Made by a program: the position numbers and the translations under genes. From assembly GCA_025517525.1 (NCBI GenBank), contig JAOPJZ010000019.1:1-64000 (forward strand): 64,000 bases of DNA. The letters are read 5' to 3'. The number at the start of each line of letters is the position of its first letter. The stretch's first letter is position 1. Positions 16,964 to 26,213 of the stretch are shown piece after piece. Under the pieces are notes generated by a model. It was not told the DNA's origin, searched no databases, and worked only from the letters and a program-made list of their open reading frames with translations. Source of the stretch: Natronosalvus hydrolyticus. Its GTDB lineage: Archaea; Halobacteriota; Halobacteria; Halobacteriales; Natrialbaceae.

Positions 16964-18196
16964 ATGACACGCGTTGCACTTGCGTTCTCGGGCGGACTGG
17001 ACACGACAATCTGTGTGCCGCTGCTCGAGGAAGAATACGGATACGACGACGTCATCGGCGTCACCGTCGACGTTGGCCAGCCGGCCAGCGAGTTCGACGA
17101 AGCCGAAGAAACAGCCGAAGCCCTCGGCCTCGAACACTACGTCGTCGACGCGCGAGCGGAATTCGCCCAACTCTGTCTCGACGGCGTTCGCGCGAATGCG
17201 ACCTATCAGGGGTATCCACTCGGGACGGCACTCGCCCGTCCGATTATCGCCTCGAAGATTCTCGAGGTTGCACAGGAACACGACTGCACCGGCGTCGCCC
17301 ACGGCTGTACCGGCAAAGGAAACGACCAGCTGCGTTTCGAGGCAATCTGGCGTGATTCGGACCTCGAGGTCATCGCGCCGATCCGTGAACTCGGCCTCAC
17401 GCGCGACTGGGAAAAAGACTACGCCGCAGAAAAGAACCTGCCCGTCCAGGGCGGGAACGAAGGTGACTGGTCCATCGACACGAACATCTGGTCGCGCGCG
17501 GTTGAAGGGAACGAACTCGAGGACCCGGCCTACGTCCCCGGTGAGGAGATTTACGAGTGGACGACGGCGCCAACTGGTGACAGCGAGACGATCGAAATCG
17601 AATTCGAAAACGGCTATCCGGTCGCGCTCGACGGCGAGGAACTCGATCCCGTTACGCTCATCGAGACGCTCAACGAGCAAGCCGGGGCCTATGGCGTCGG
17701 ACGCTCCGACGTGATGGAAGACCGTATGCTCGGACTCAAAGTTCGTGAGAACTACGAGCACCCCGCCGCGACGACGCTGCTGAACGCCCACGAGGCACTC
17801 GAGGCGCTCGTCCTGACTCAGGAGGAACGTTCGTTCAAGTCCCAGGTCGACCAGCAGTGGTCACAGAAAGCCTACGAGGGACTCATCGATGCGCCGCTCG
17901 TGGACGCCCTTGAGGGCTTCATCGCCGAAACACAAAAACGCGTGACGGGAACCGTCACCATCCGCTTCGAGGGTGGACAGGCACGCGCGGTCGGGCGTGA
18001 CAGTGCCTATGCGGCCTACTCCGCTGCGGCGGCCTCCTTCGACACGGAATCCGTCGGCGATATTGCCCAGGAGGATGCGACGGGCGTTGCAAAGTACCAC
18101 GGCTTCCAGCGTCGTCTGGCGAAAAAGGCAGCCAAAGCCGCTGAGGAAGACCAGCAGGTCGAACTCGCCACCGACGGCGGGGCAAGCGAGGAATAA
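16964..18196 (+). CDS. argG: argininosuccinate synthase
   Basis: A 410-residue cytoplasmic enzyme that condenses citrulline and aspartate with ATP to argininosuccinate, the penultimate step of arginine synthesis. The N-terminal PP-loop is MTRVALAFSGGLDTTICVPL (SGGLDT). The family blocks AHGCTGKGNDQLRFE and EGDWSIDTNIWSRAVEGNEL bind ATP and citrulline. Length is normal. The gene leads a two-gene unit with argH, only 2 bp between them, and a TATA box gives a nearly leaderless message. Confidence 0.97.
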   Translation: MTRVALAFSGGLDTTICVPLLEEEYGYDDVIGVTVDVGQPASEFDEAEETAEALGLEHYVVDARAEFAQLCLDGVRANATYQGYPLGTALARPIIASKILEVAQEHDCTGVAHGCTGKGNDQLRFEAIWRDSDLEVIAPIRELGLTRDWEKDYAAEKNLPVQGGNEGDWSIDTNIWSRAVEGNELEDPAYVPGEEIYEWTTAPTGDSETIEIEFENGYPVALDGEELDPVTLIETLNEQAGAYGVGRSDVMEDRMLGLKVRENYEHPAATTLLNAHEALEALVLTQEERSFKSQVDQQWSQKAYEGLIDAPLVDALEGFIAETQKRVTGTVTIRFEGGQARAVGRDSAYAAYSAAAASFDTESVGDIAQEDATGVAKYHGFQRRLAKKAAKAAEEDQQVELATDGGASEE

Positions 18197-18198
18197 CC

Positions 18199-19650
18199 AT
18201 GACAGAGGAATCCAGCGAGAGTGTCGTCCGCCGCGACCGCTTCAGCGGCGGCCCCGCTCGAGGGTTCCTCTCCTCGCTCGCGGCCGACGAACGGATTTTC
18301 GAGGCCGATCTCGCGGTCGACCGCGCACATGTCGTGATGCTCGCCGAGTGTGACGTTATTGACGACGAGACGGCAGGAGACATTCTGAGCGCGCTCGACG
18401 CCATCGAAGTCGAAGGCCACGCGAACCTGCCCGACGGCGAAGACGTTCACGAAGCCATCGAAACTGCCGTCATCGAGGCGGTTGGCCCCGACGGCGGGAG
18501 GATGCACACGGCTCGCTCGCGCAACGACGAGGTGGCGACGTGTATTCGCTATCGCCTGCGCGAAGACGTCCTCGCAACCCTCGAGGCGACGCTCACGCTT
18601 CGAGAAACGTTGGCTGACGTGGCCGCCGAGCACAGCGAAACGACGATGCCCGGGTACACCCACCTCCAGCCGGCCCAGCCGGTGACGGTCGGTCACTGGG
18701 CGCTTTCGTACGAACAGGCGGTTCGCCGCGACACCGAACGCCTGCTCGAGGCCTACGACCGGATCAACGTCTCGCCGCTCGGGGCGGCGGCCTTCGGTGG
18801 GACGACGTTCGACATCAACCGCGAACGCACGGCGGCGTTGCTCGGATTCGACGACGTGCTCGAGAACTCGATGGACGCCGCCTCGAGCCGTGATTTCCTG
18901 CTCGAGACCGTGCAGGCACTGTCGACGCTCGCGACGACGCTTTCCGGGCTGGCCGAGGACGTGATCATCTTCGCGAACCGCGGCTTTGTCGACCTTTCGG
19001 ACGACTATTCGTCGACGTCGTCGATCATGCCCCAGAAGAAAAACCCCGACACGCTCGAACTCGTCCGCGCGGTCGCTGGCGACGCGGCTGGCGGGGTTCA
19101 GGGATTGACGACGACGCTCAAAGGACTGCCACGGGCGTACAATCGTGACTTACAGCGAGCGACGCCACACGCGTGGTCGACCGTCGACGCCGTCCTCGAG
19201 GCGACGAACGTTGTGTCAGGTGCGGTCGGGACGGCTGACTGGAACGAGGCGGCGCTGGCCGCGGAAGCCGGCGCTGGCTTTTCGACGGCGACGGGTGTTG
19301 CCGACCTGCTCGCAGCGAACGGTGTCCCGTTCCGTACCGCACACGAACTCGTCGCGCTCGCGGCTGAACGCGGCGGGGACGCCGCGGCCATCGAGGCGGC
19401 CGCCGACGAGGTTCTCGCGGAACCGCTCGAAGCGTACGTCGACGGCGAGACGCTCGAGGCGGCACTGGACCCCGACCACAGCGTCGCGAGTCGTGATTCC
19501 GTTGGTGGCCCTGCTCCTGAAGCGGTTCGCGCCCAACTCGAGTCGGCTGCGGATGTTCTCGAGGCGGATACCGACGCCGTGGACGAACGAGCCTCGGGCC
19601 TCGAAGCCTCACATGACGCGCTCCGTACGGCGGTGATGGCGTATGTATGA
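18199..19650 (+). CDS. argH: argininosuccinate lyase
   Basis: A 483-residue member of the fumarase/aspartase superfamily that splits argininosuccinate into arginine and fumarate. The superfamily signature loop is STSSIMPQKKNPDTLELVRA (~273-292). Further conserved blocks are MHTARSRNDEVATCIRYRL and MPGYTHLQPAQPVTVGHWAL, the latter with the catalytic His. Starts 2 bp after argG. A 200-bp gap with its own promoter separates it from the argW operon, so the arginine genes form two adjacent transcription units. Confidence 0.97.
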   Translation: MTEESSESVVRRDRFSGGPARGFLSSLAADERIFEADLAVDRAHVVMLAECDVIDDETAGDILSALDAIEVEGHANLPDGEDVHEAIETAVIEAVGPDGGRMHTARSRNDEVATCIRYRLREDVLATLEATLTLRETLADVAAEHSETTMPGYTHLQPAQPVTVGHWALSYEQAVRRDTERLLEAYDRINVSPLGAAAFGGTTFDINRERTAALLGFDDVLENSMDAASSRDFLLETVQALSTLATTLSGLAEDVIIFANRGFVDLSDDYSSTSSIMPQKKNPDTLELVRAVAGDAAGGVQGLTTTLKGLPRAYNRDLQRATPHAWSTVDAVLEATNVVSGAVGTADWNEAALAAEAGAGFSTATGVADLLAANGVPFRTAHELVALAAERGGDAAAIEAAADEVLAEPLEAYVDGETLEAALDPDHSVASRDSVGGPAPEAVRAQLESAADVLEADTDAVDERASGLEASHDALRTAVMAYV

Positions 19651-19816
19651 ACCGCGCCGAAAACCGCCGCGGATGCGGCCGCGACGACGGCCGCCGTCCC
19701 CCGCCGGGGACAAACTACCTATTCGATGATATTCGAAAACGAAACCGAGGTTTGAAGCTTTTTAACACGGTTAGAGGTTGCTTTAGAACACTTAATTTTA
19801 CAAACATTTTCGAAGG

Positions 19817-19824
19817 GTTTAAGG
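19817..19824 (+). promoter_or_regulatory. promoter of the argW-argF operon
   Basis: GTTTAAGG lies about 30 bases before the argW ATG at 19851, in an AT-rich stretch (19715-19830) that also contains CTTTTTAAC and ACTTAATTTT, possible alternative TATA boxes. Confidence 0.5.
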
Positions 19825-19850
19825 GCTATCACCGCCGAGGATGGAGTACA

Positions 19851-20015
19851 ATGACCCAATGCGTTGAGTGCGGGGCAGACCTGACCCTGCACGCCGATCT
19901 GGAAGTGGGAGAGATCGTGGACTGTACGACCTGTGGAGCAGAGCTGGAAGTAATCGACGTCGAGCCGCCAGTCCTCGAGAAAGCCCCTGAGCTTGAAGAG
20001 GACTGGGGTGAGTGA
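19851..20015 (+). CDS. argW: LysW-type amino-group carrier protein (ArgW)
   Basis: A 54-residue acidic zinc-ribbon carrier. Two CxxC pairs (CVECG and CTTCG) bind Zn, and the C-terminal EDWGE is the hallmark motif whose terminal glutamate is coupled through its gamma-carboxyl to the amino group of the substrate. In haloarchaea that make arginine this way, the glutamate being processed is carried on this protein, so intermediates stay protected. The start MTQCVECG at 19851 is chosen over a longer frame opening at 19647. The TGA overlaps the GTG start of argX by 4 bp. Confidence 0.95.
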   Translation: MTQCVECGADLTLHADLEVGEIVDCTTCGAELEVIDVEPPVLEKAPELEEDWGE

Positions 20016-20899
20016 CCTTGCAAGTAGGAATCCTCTACTCGCGAATCCGCCGGGACGAGAAGCTCCTGTTGAACGAACTTCGCGAGCGCGGCCACGAGGT
20101 CGAAAAGATCGACGTCCGCAAGCAGGCCTTCGATATCCAGGAAGCTGGCGAGGCGTTCGACGACCTCGACCTGGTCATCGACCGCTGTCTCGCTACGAGT
20201 CGTAGCTTGTATGCGACGCGCTTCTGTGAAGCCTACGGCATTCCCGTCGTCAACAGCAACGAGACGGCCGAAGTGTGTGCGGATAAGGTCAAAAACAGCC
20301 TCGCTCTCGAGGCTGCTGGCGTCCCCACGCCCGCGACGAAGGTGGCGTTCACCAAAGAGAGCGCCCTCGAGGCCATCGAATCGTTCGGCTACCCCTGTGT
20401 GTTGAAACCCGTCGTGGGTTCGTGGGGTCGCCTGATGGCCAAAATCGACTCGAAAAGCGCTGCCGAAGCGATTCTCGAGCACAAGGCCACGCTCGGTCAC
20501 TACGAGCACAAGGTGTTCTACGTCCAGGAGTTCGTCGACAAGCCCGGCCGCGATATGCGCGTACTGGCCGTCGACGGCGAACCCATCGCGGCGATGGCAC
20601 GCTCCTCGGAGCACTGGCTGACCAACGCCGCGAAAGGCGCGAAAACAGAGCCGTTCGAACTCGATGACGAAGCGCTCGAACTGGTCGAGAAGGCAAGCGA
20701 CGCCGTTGGCGGCGGCCTGCTCGGCGTCGACCTCATGGAGACCGGTGATTCCTATACGGTCCACGAGGTCAACCACACCGTCGAGTTCAAGGCACTCAAC
20801 GACGCTGTCGACATCGACGTCCCCGGTGCCGTCGTCGACTGGCTCGAGGAGAAAGCCCAGTCCGAAGCTGACACGCGCTCCATGGAGGTGCGTGCCTGA
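20012..20899 (+). CDS. argX: glutamate-[ArgW] ligase, LysX/ArgX family
   Basis: A 295-residue ATP-grasp ligase (RimK family) that attaches glutamate to the C-terminal glutamate of ArgW, opening the carrier-bound route. The N-terminal domain begins LQVGILYSRIRRDEKLLLNE. ATP-grasp elements are YPCVLKPVVGSWGRLMAKID, VFYVQEFVDKPGRDMRV and GVDLMETGDSYTVHEVNHTV (metal-binding E and N). Choice between glutamate and aminoadipate cannot be read safely by eye, but the flanking argG, argH and argF point to arginine. The GTG at 20012 overlaps argW by 4 bp. It could also serve lysine synthesis, as in some bifunctional archaeal systems. Confidence 0.92.
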   Translation: MTLQVGILYSRIRRDEKLLLNELRERGHEVEKIDVRKQAFDIQEAGEAFDDLDLVIDRCLATSRSLYATRFCEAYGIPVVNSNETAEVCADKVKNSLALEAAGVPTPATKVAFTKESALEAIESFGYPCVLKPVVGSWGRLMAKIDSKSAAEAILEHKATLGHYEHKVFYVQEFVDKPGRDMRVLAVDGEPIAAMARSSEHWLTNAAKGAKTEPFELDDEALELVEKASDAVGGGLLGVDLMETGDSYTVHEVNHTVEFKALNDAVDIDVPGAVVDWLEEKAQSEADTRSMEVRA

Positions 20900-21981
20900 T
20901 GGCAACGGAAACGGCCGATTCGACTGCTGATGCCGCCGCGAGCGAGACGGTCACCGCATCCGTCGTCGGCGGCACCGGTTTCACCGGTGGCGAACTCCTG
21001 CGATTGCTCGAGGGCCATCCGAACCTCGAGATTTCGCAGGCGACAAGCCGTTCGGCTGCGGGCAAGAGCGTCGGTTCGAAACATCCGCCGCTTCGGGGCA
21101 GCGACCTGCGATTTAGCGAACCCGCGGACCTCGAGAGCGTCGACGTCCTCTTTACGGCGACGCCACACGGCGTCTCGATGGACCAGATCGACCACTTCTT
21201 CGAGGTCGCAGACACCGTCGTCGACCTCTCGGCTGACTTTCGTCTCGAGACGGAAGCACAGTACGACGAGTGGTACGACGGCCACAGCGCGCCCGAGTAC
21301 CTCGAGCGGGCCGAGTACGCCCTCCCCGAGATCAACCGCGACAATCTCGCGGGCGCGGACCTGATCGCTGGCGGCGGCTGTAACGCCACGGCGACCATAC
21401 TGGGTCTCTATCCGCTGTTCGAACACGAGATTCTCGATGGGGATGAGCAGATCGTGGTCGACGTGAAAGTCGGCTCCTCCGAGGGGGGCGCAGGCGGCGG
21501 CGAAGCCTCGAGTCACCCCGAGCGTTCGGGGGTCGTGCGCCCGTACGCGCCGACAGGCCACCGCCACGAGGCCGAAATCGAGCAGTTTCTGGGCACCTCG
21601 GTCGCGTTCACCTGCCACGCCGTGGATATGATTCGCGGAGCGAGCGCAACGGCCCACGTTTTCCCCTCTGGTCCGGTCTCGAAGGGAGACCTCTGGAAGG
21701 CCTATCGTGGAGCCTACGAGGACGAGCCGTTCGTCCGCATGGCCGCCGGCGGGTCGGGCGTCTATCGCTACCCCGAACCGAAAGCGGTCGCCGGGACGAA
21801 CATGGCGGAGGTCGGCTTCGAACTCGACCCCTCGAACAAGCGGATCGTCGTCTTCTCGGCTATCGATAACATGATGAAAGGCTCGGCTGGACAGGCCGTC
21901 CACGCCGCGAATATCGCACTCGGCCTCGAGGAGACGGCCGGACTCGAGTTTACCGGACTCCATCCTGTGGGGGCGCCGTAG
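20899..21981 (+). CDS. argC: [ArgW]-glutamyl-phosphate reductase (ArgC/LysY)
   Basis: A 360-residue NADPH-dependent reductase converting carrier-bound glutamyl phosphate to the semialdehyde. The NADP-binding turn is SVVGGTGFTGGELLRLLEGH and the catalytic cysteine lies in IAGGGCNATATILGLYPLFE. The first ~18 residues (Ala/Asp/Thr-rich) are an extension on the typical start. It overlaps argX by 1 bp (the TGATG type) and abuts argB directly. Confidence 0.95.
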   Translation: MATETADSTADAAASETVTASVVGGTGFTGGELLRLLEGHPNLEISQATSRSAAGKSVGSKHPPLRGSDLRFSEPADLESVDVLFTATPHGVSMDQIDHFFEVADTVVDLSADFRLETEAQYDEWYDGHSAPEYLERAEYALPEINRDNLAGADLIAGGGCNATATILGLYPLFEHEILDGDEQIVVDVKVGSSEGGAGGGEASSHPERSGVVRPYAPTGHRHEAEIEQFLGTSVAFTCHAVDMIRGASATAHVFPSGPVSKGDLWKAYRGAYEDEPFVRMAAGGSGVYRYPEPKAVAGTNMAEVGFELDPSNKRIVVFSAIDNMMKGSAGQAVHAANIALGLEETAGLEFTGLHPVGAP

Positions 21982-22899
21982 ATGGCGACGAATTCACGTC
22001 TCGAGGGCGAGACGGTCGTCGTCAAAATCGGCGGCGCTCGCGCGGTTGATCCGGCCGGTGCGCTGGCTGACGTGGCCGACCTCGTCGTCGACGGAACGGA
22101 CGTCGTCGTCGTGCACGGCGGCTCGACTGCCGTCGACGAGACGCTCGAGGAACTGGGCGAGGAGCCAACGTACGTTGAGACGCCCGGCGGCGTCGTCGGG
22201 CGGTTCACCGACGAGCGTACGATGGACGTGTTCAAGATGGTGATGCCCGGCAAGCTCAACACCGATCTGGTCGAGGCCCTACAAAACGAGGGCGTCGATG
22301 CCGTTGGCCTATCTGGCGTCGACGGTCAATTGCTGGCCGGCAAACGCAAATCCGCCGTCCGCATTAAAGAAGACGGCAAGAAGAAGATCAAACGCGGCGA
22401 CCACTCGGGTACCATCGAAACCGTCAACTCGGACCTGCTCGAGACGCTGTTTTCGGGCGGATACACTCCCGTCGTCGGCGGGCCCGTTCTCGGAGGCGAA
22501 AAGGACGGCGGCTTCACAGCGGTCAACGCCGACGCCGACCGTACCGCAGCGGCCGTCGCGGGCGCACTGGGGGCCGATCTCGTGCTCCTGACCGACGTCT
22601 CCGGTATCTACGCCGACCCCGACGACGAGTCGACGAAGATCGACGAAGCGACGACCGAAACGGCACTCGAGGCCGTCGAAGACGCTGCTGAAGGGTTCAT
22701 GACGAAGAAAGTCATGGCCGCAAAAGAGGCTCTCGAGACGGGTGCCACGAGCGTCGTCGTCGCTGATGCGAACGCCGACGGGCCGGTCACGAGCGCGCTC
22801 GCCGGCGACGGGACGACGATTACCCCCGAAGCGTTGGGCCTCGAGGGAGGGTCGGTTGCGGAGGACGCGGTCGCACCCACTGGAGGTGATTCCACGTGA
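21982..22899 (+). CDS. argB: [ArgW]-glutamate kinase (ArgB/LysZ)
   Basis: A 305-residue amino-acid kinase that phosphorylates the side-chain carboxyl of carrier-bound glutamate. Conserved blocks: VVVKIGGARAVDPAGALADV (nucleotide site), VVVHGGSTAVDETLEELGEE, PVVGGPVLGGEKDGGFTAVN and LVLLTDVSGIYADPDDES. The first codon follows the argC stop with no gap, and the last four bases overlap argD. The C-terminal ~15 residues are low-complexity. Confidence 0.95.
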   Translation: MATNSRLEGETVVVKIGGARAVDPAGALADVADLVVDGTDVVVVHGGSTAVDETLEELGEEPTYVETPGGVVGRFTDERTMDVFKMVMPGKLNTDLVEALQNEGVDAVGLSGVDGQLLAGKRKSAVRIKEDGKKKIKRGDHSGTIETVNSDLLETLFSGGYTPVVGGPVLGGEKDGGFTAVNADADRTAAAVAGALGADLVLLTDVSGIYADPDDESTKIDEATTETALEAVEDAAEGFMTKKVMAAKEALETGATSVVVADANADGPVTSALAGDGTTITPEALGLEGGSVAEDAVAPTGGDST

Positions 22900-24050
22900 G
22901 CGGCTTCGTCTTCTCGGAAAAACCGATTTCCATCGCCTCGGGCGACGGGGTCTACCTGACGAGCGAATCGGGTGACCAGTATCTCGACGCCGGGGCGAGC
23001 TATGCGTGTACCCCGACAGGGCACTGTCATCCAAGCGTCGTCGAGGCCGTCCAGGAGCAAGCGGGCCAACTCCTGTACGTGCAAGGGTCGTATCCGGTGG
23101 CTGCTCGCACCGACTTGCACACGCGTCTGGCCGCGCTGGCTCCGGGCGACCTCGAGAACGTTTGGCTCTGTAACTCCGGTACCGAGGCCAACGAAGCGGC
23201 CTTCAAGTTCGCCCGAAGCGCGACCGGCGGGCGGAAAATCGTCGCCGCGAAACGCGCCTTCCACGGGCGAACCGCGGGGACGCTCTCAGCAACCTGGAAA
23301 CCCAAGTACAAAAAGCCGTTCGAGCCGCTGCTCGAGGACGTCGAGTTCGTCACCTACGGCGACAGCGAGGAACTCGCGGCGGCCGTCGACGACGACACCG
23401 CCGCGCTCATCCTCGAGCCGATTCAGGGTGAGGGTGGCATCCACCCCGCCCCCGAAGGGTATCTGGAGTCGGCTCGCGAGGTGACCGAGGAAACGAACAC
23501 GGCGCTGGTCTTCGACGAGATTCAGACGGGACTGGGTCGCACGGGCGCGACCTGGGCCTGCCAGCATGAAGCTGTCGCGGGTGCGGGCGTCACCCCCGAT
23601 ATCTTGACGACGGCAAAAGGTGTCGCCAGCGGCCTGCCCCTCGGGGCGACGCTCTGTGCCGACTGGATTGCCGACGACGCGGGGCCACACGGCTCGACGT
23701 TTTCGGGCAACCCGGTCGTCTGTGCGGCCGCAAACGCCACCATCGACGTGCTCGTCGACGAGGACCTGGCTGGCAACGCGGCCGAGGTTGGCGCGTATCT
23801 CAGAACCGAACTCGAGGAATCCGAGATTCCACTCCGCGACGTCCGCGGTGAGGGTTTGATGGTCGGCCTCGAAGTCAAACGCGGCGCCAATCGCGTGCTC
23901 CGTGATCTGGCCCTCGAACACCAGATACTGGCGCTACCGGCCGGTCGAACTGTCGTCAGACTGTTGCCGCCGCTGGTGCTCGAGCGCGAACACGCCGACG
24001 ACCTGGTCGCGGCGCTCTCTGACATTCTGGCACCGAAAGCCGAATCATGA
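22896..24050 (+). CDS. argD: [ArgW]-glutamate semialdehyde aminotransferase (ArgD/LysJ)
   Basis: A 384-residue class III PLP enzyme that transaminates the carrier-bound semialdehyde. Typical blocks: NVWLCNSGTEANEAAFKFAR, RKIVAAKRAFHGRTAGTLSA, VFDEIQTGLGRTG and the PLP-lysine segment DILTTAKGVASGLPLGATLC. Starts with GTG at 22896 inside the argB stop and overlaps argE by 4 bp (ATGA), consistent with translational coupling. Confidence 0.95.
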   Translation: MSGFVFSEKPISIASGDGVYLTSESGDQYLDAGASYACTPTGHCHPSVVEAVQEQAGQLLYVQGSYPVAARTDLHTRLAALAPGDLENVWLCNSGTEANEAAFKFARSATGGRKIVAAKRAFHGRTAGTLSATWKPKYKKPFEPLLEDVEFVTYGDSEELAAAVDDDTAALILEPIQGEGGIHPAPEGYLESAREVTEETNTALVFDEIQTGLGRTGATWACQHEAVAGAGVTPDILTTAKGVASGLPLGATLCADWIADDAGPHGSTFSGNPVVCAAANATIDVLVDEDLAGNAAEVGAYLRTELEESEIPLRDVRGEGLMVGLEVKRGANRVLRDLALEHQILALPAGRTVVRLLPPLVLEREHADDLVAALSDILAPKAES

Positions 24051-25234
24051 CTCTGGAGAGCGATATGAACGACGAGAACGAGGAAGGACCCGGCGCCGAA
24101 TCAACAACCAGCTCGGGTGCCGACGCCGAATCGACGACCGAATCGGACGACGGCGAAGATCGTTCGGTCTCGCTCGAGGCCGCCCGCGAGTTGTTGATCG
24201 ACCTCGTCTCGACGCCGTCGCCCTCAGGCGATGAATCGGCGGCAGCCAGGCGATTGCTCGAGTTCTTCGAGGCCCACGACCGCGAGGTCTGGCTGGATTC
24301 GGTCGGCAACGTACGCGCGCCGGCCCACGACGCCGTCTTGCTGACCTCGCACATCGACACCGTGCCGGGAGACATTCCGGTCCGGGTGGAACCCGCCGAC
24401 GAAGAGGATCCCGTTGCTGACTCCGGTGAGGATGTCCTCTGGGGGCGCGGGAGCGTGGACGCAACCGGCCCGCTGGCGGCGATGGCCGTCGCCGCCGTCA
24501 ACACTGGCGTCTCGTTTGTCGGCGTCGTCGGCGAGGAGACCGACTCGAGGGGTGCGCGTCACCTCGTCGAAGACCGCGAGGCTCCCGACGCCGTCGTCAA
24601 CGGCGAACCGTCCGGCGTTGACGGCATTACGCTCGGCTACCGCGGCTTCCTGGCCGGCACCTACGTGTCGACCAGCGAGTCCGGCCACACCTCCCGGCCG
24701 GAACCGAACGCGATTCAGCAGGCCATTAGCTGGTGGTCGGCGGTCGAAACTGCGTTCGAAGGCGACGATTACGAACCCGTCTTCGAGCAGGTGACCGCAA
24801 AGCCGGTCTCCCTCGAGGGCGGCACCAGCGATGACGGCCTCTCGGTGGAGGCGACACTCGAGGCACAGTTGCGCATTCCGCCGAGCCTCGACGCCGATAG
24901 CGTGCGCGAGACGGCCGAAGCCGAACTCGAGACGGGCACCGTCGCCTGGCGAGAGCCGATTCCGCCGGTGATGGAGAGCCCGCGAACCGATCTCGCGAGG
25001 GCGTTCCGCGTGGCGATTCGCCAGGCTGGCGGTGATCCGCGTCTCGTCAGAAAAACTGGAACCAGTGATATGAACCTCTATGCCGGCGCGTGGTCGTGTC
25101 CGATGGTCACCTACGGTCCGGGTGAATCCGACCTCGATCACGCCCCAGACGAACGACTCGCACTGTCCGATTACGACCGATCGATCGCCGTCCTCGAAGA
25201 GGTCGGCGCTTCGTTGCGAGGTGATGGATCGTGA
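24047..25234 (+). CDS. argE: [ArgW]-ornithine hydrolase (ArgE/LysK, M20 family)
   Basis: A 395-residue zinc peptidase that frees ornithine from the carrier. The metal-site motifs are LLTSHIDTVPGD (H-x-D), VLWGRGSVDATGPLAAMAVA, and VGVVGEETDSRGARHLVED (EE). Residues 1-~40 are a low-complexity acidic tail (many E, S and T) without counterpart in bacterial enzymes. The ATG at 24047 overlaps the argD stop; a second ATG at 24065 would also serve. Its GTGA end overlaps argF. Confidence 0.93.
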   Translation: MTLESDMNDENEEGPGAESTTSSGADAESTTESDDGEDRSVSLEAARELLIDLVSTPSPSGDESAAARRLLEFFEAHDREVWLDSVGNVRAPAHDAVLLTSHIDTVPGDIPVRVEPADEEDPVADSGEDVLWGRGSVDATGPLAAMAVAAVNTGVSFVGVVGEETDSRGARHLVEDREAPDAVVNGEPSGVDGITLGYRGFLAGTYVSTSESGHTSRPEPNAIQQAISWWSAVETAFEGDDYEPVFEQVTAKPVSLEGGTSDDGLSVEATLEAQLRIPPSLDADSVRETAEAELETGTVAWREPIPPVMESPRTDLARAFRVAIRQAGGDPRLVRKTGTSDMNLYAGAWSCPMVTYGPGESDLDHAPDERLALSDYDRSIAVLEEVGASLRGDGS

Positions 25235-26172
25235 GCCCTGACACAGCCGGAGGCCAGGCCTCGGATGGGGTCAGACACGTCCTCGACATCGACGACCTCA
25301 GCCGCGAGGAACTCATCACCGTCCTGGACCGGGCGGCCGATTACAAACTCGCTCAACACCGCGGTGAGCCCCACGAGGACCTCGACGGGAAAACGCTCGG
25401 CATGCTCTTTCAGAAACCGAGCACTCGGACGCGCGTCTCCTTCGAGACGGGGATGACCCAACTTGGCGGCCACGCCATTTTCCTCGGCGCTGATGACATC
25501 CAGCTCGGTCGCGGCGAGCCGTTGAAAGATACCTCGAGGACGCTCTCGCGGTACGTCGACGCGGTGATGGCGCGGGTGTTCAAACACGAGAACATCGAGG
25601 TGCTGGCCGAGTACGCCGAGGTCCCAATCGTCAACGGCCTGACCGACGACGCCCACCCCTGCCAGACGCTCGCCGACCTGCTCACGATTCGAGAGCGCTT
25701 TGCCGACCTCGAGTCCGTGTCGGCGACCTGGATCGGTGACGGCAACAACGTCGCCCAGTCGTTCGTCCTGGGCTGTGCCATCGCGGGCATCGACCTCACG
25801 GTCGTCACCCCCGAAGACCACGCCGTCGACGATGATGTCCTCGAGCGGGCGGTCGAACTCGGCCGAGCCCCTACGACGACGACCGACCCCGTCGAGGGTG
25901 TCGCCGACGCAAACGTCGTCTACACCGACGTCTGGGTCAGCATGGGACAGGAGGACGAACGCGAGATCCGCCTGCGCAAGTTCGACGGGTTCCAGGTCAA
26001 CGAGGCCCTGCTCGAGAGTGCGCCGGAAGCCGCGGTCATGCACTGTCTGCCGGCCCACCGGGGCGAGGAGATCACCGACGCCGTGATCGAAAGCGAGCGC
26101 TCGGTGGTGTTCGATCAGGCGGAGAACCGACTCCACGCGCAGAAAGCGTTGTTGAGCTGGCTGCTCGAGTGA
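25231..26172 (+). CDS. argF: ornithine carbamoyltransferase
   Basis: A 313-residue transferase that makes citrulline from ornithine and carbamoyl phosphate. The carbamoyl-phosphate motif is STRTRVSFETGMTQLGGHA, followed by the ornithine-domain block VVYTDVWVSMGQEDEREIRL and the C-terminal MHCLPAHRGEEITDAVIE with the catalytic HCLP. The N-terminal ~15 residues are a short extension. Starts with GTG at 25231, overlapping argE by 4 bp; last gene of the arginine operon, converging on the secreted-protein locus. Confidence 0.97.
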   Translation: MSPDTAGGQASDGVRHVLDIDDLSREELITVLDRAADYKLAQHRGEPHEDLDGKTLGMLFQKPSTRTRVSFETGMTQLGGHAIFLGADDIQLGRGEPLKDTSRTLSRYVDAVMARVFKHENIEVLAEYAEVPIVNGLTDDAHPCQTLADLLTIRERFADLESVSATWIGDGNNVAQSFVLGCAIAGIDLTVVTPEDHAVDDDVLERAVELGRAPTTTTDPVEGVADANVVYTDVWVSMGQEDEREIRLRKFDGFQVNEALLESAPEAAVMHCLPAHRGEEITDAVIESERSVVFDQAENRLHAQKALLSWLLE

Positions 26173-26213
26173 GAACGCACGCTTTCTTGGACGAAACCAC
26201 TCGAGGAATCGAC

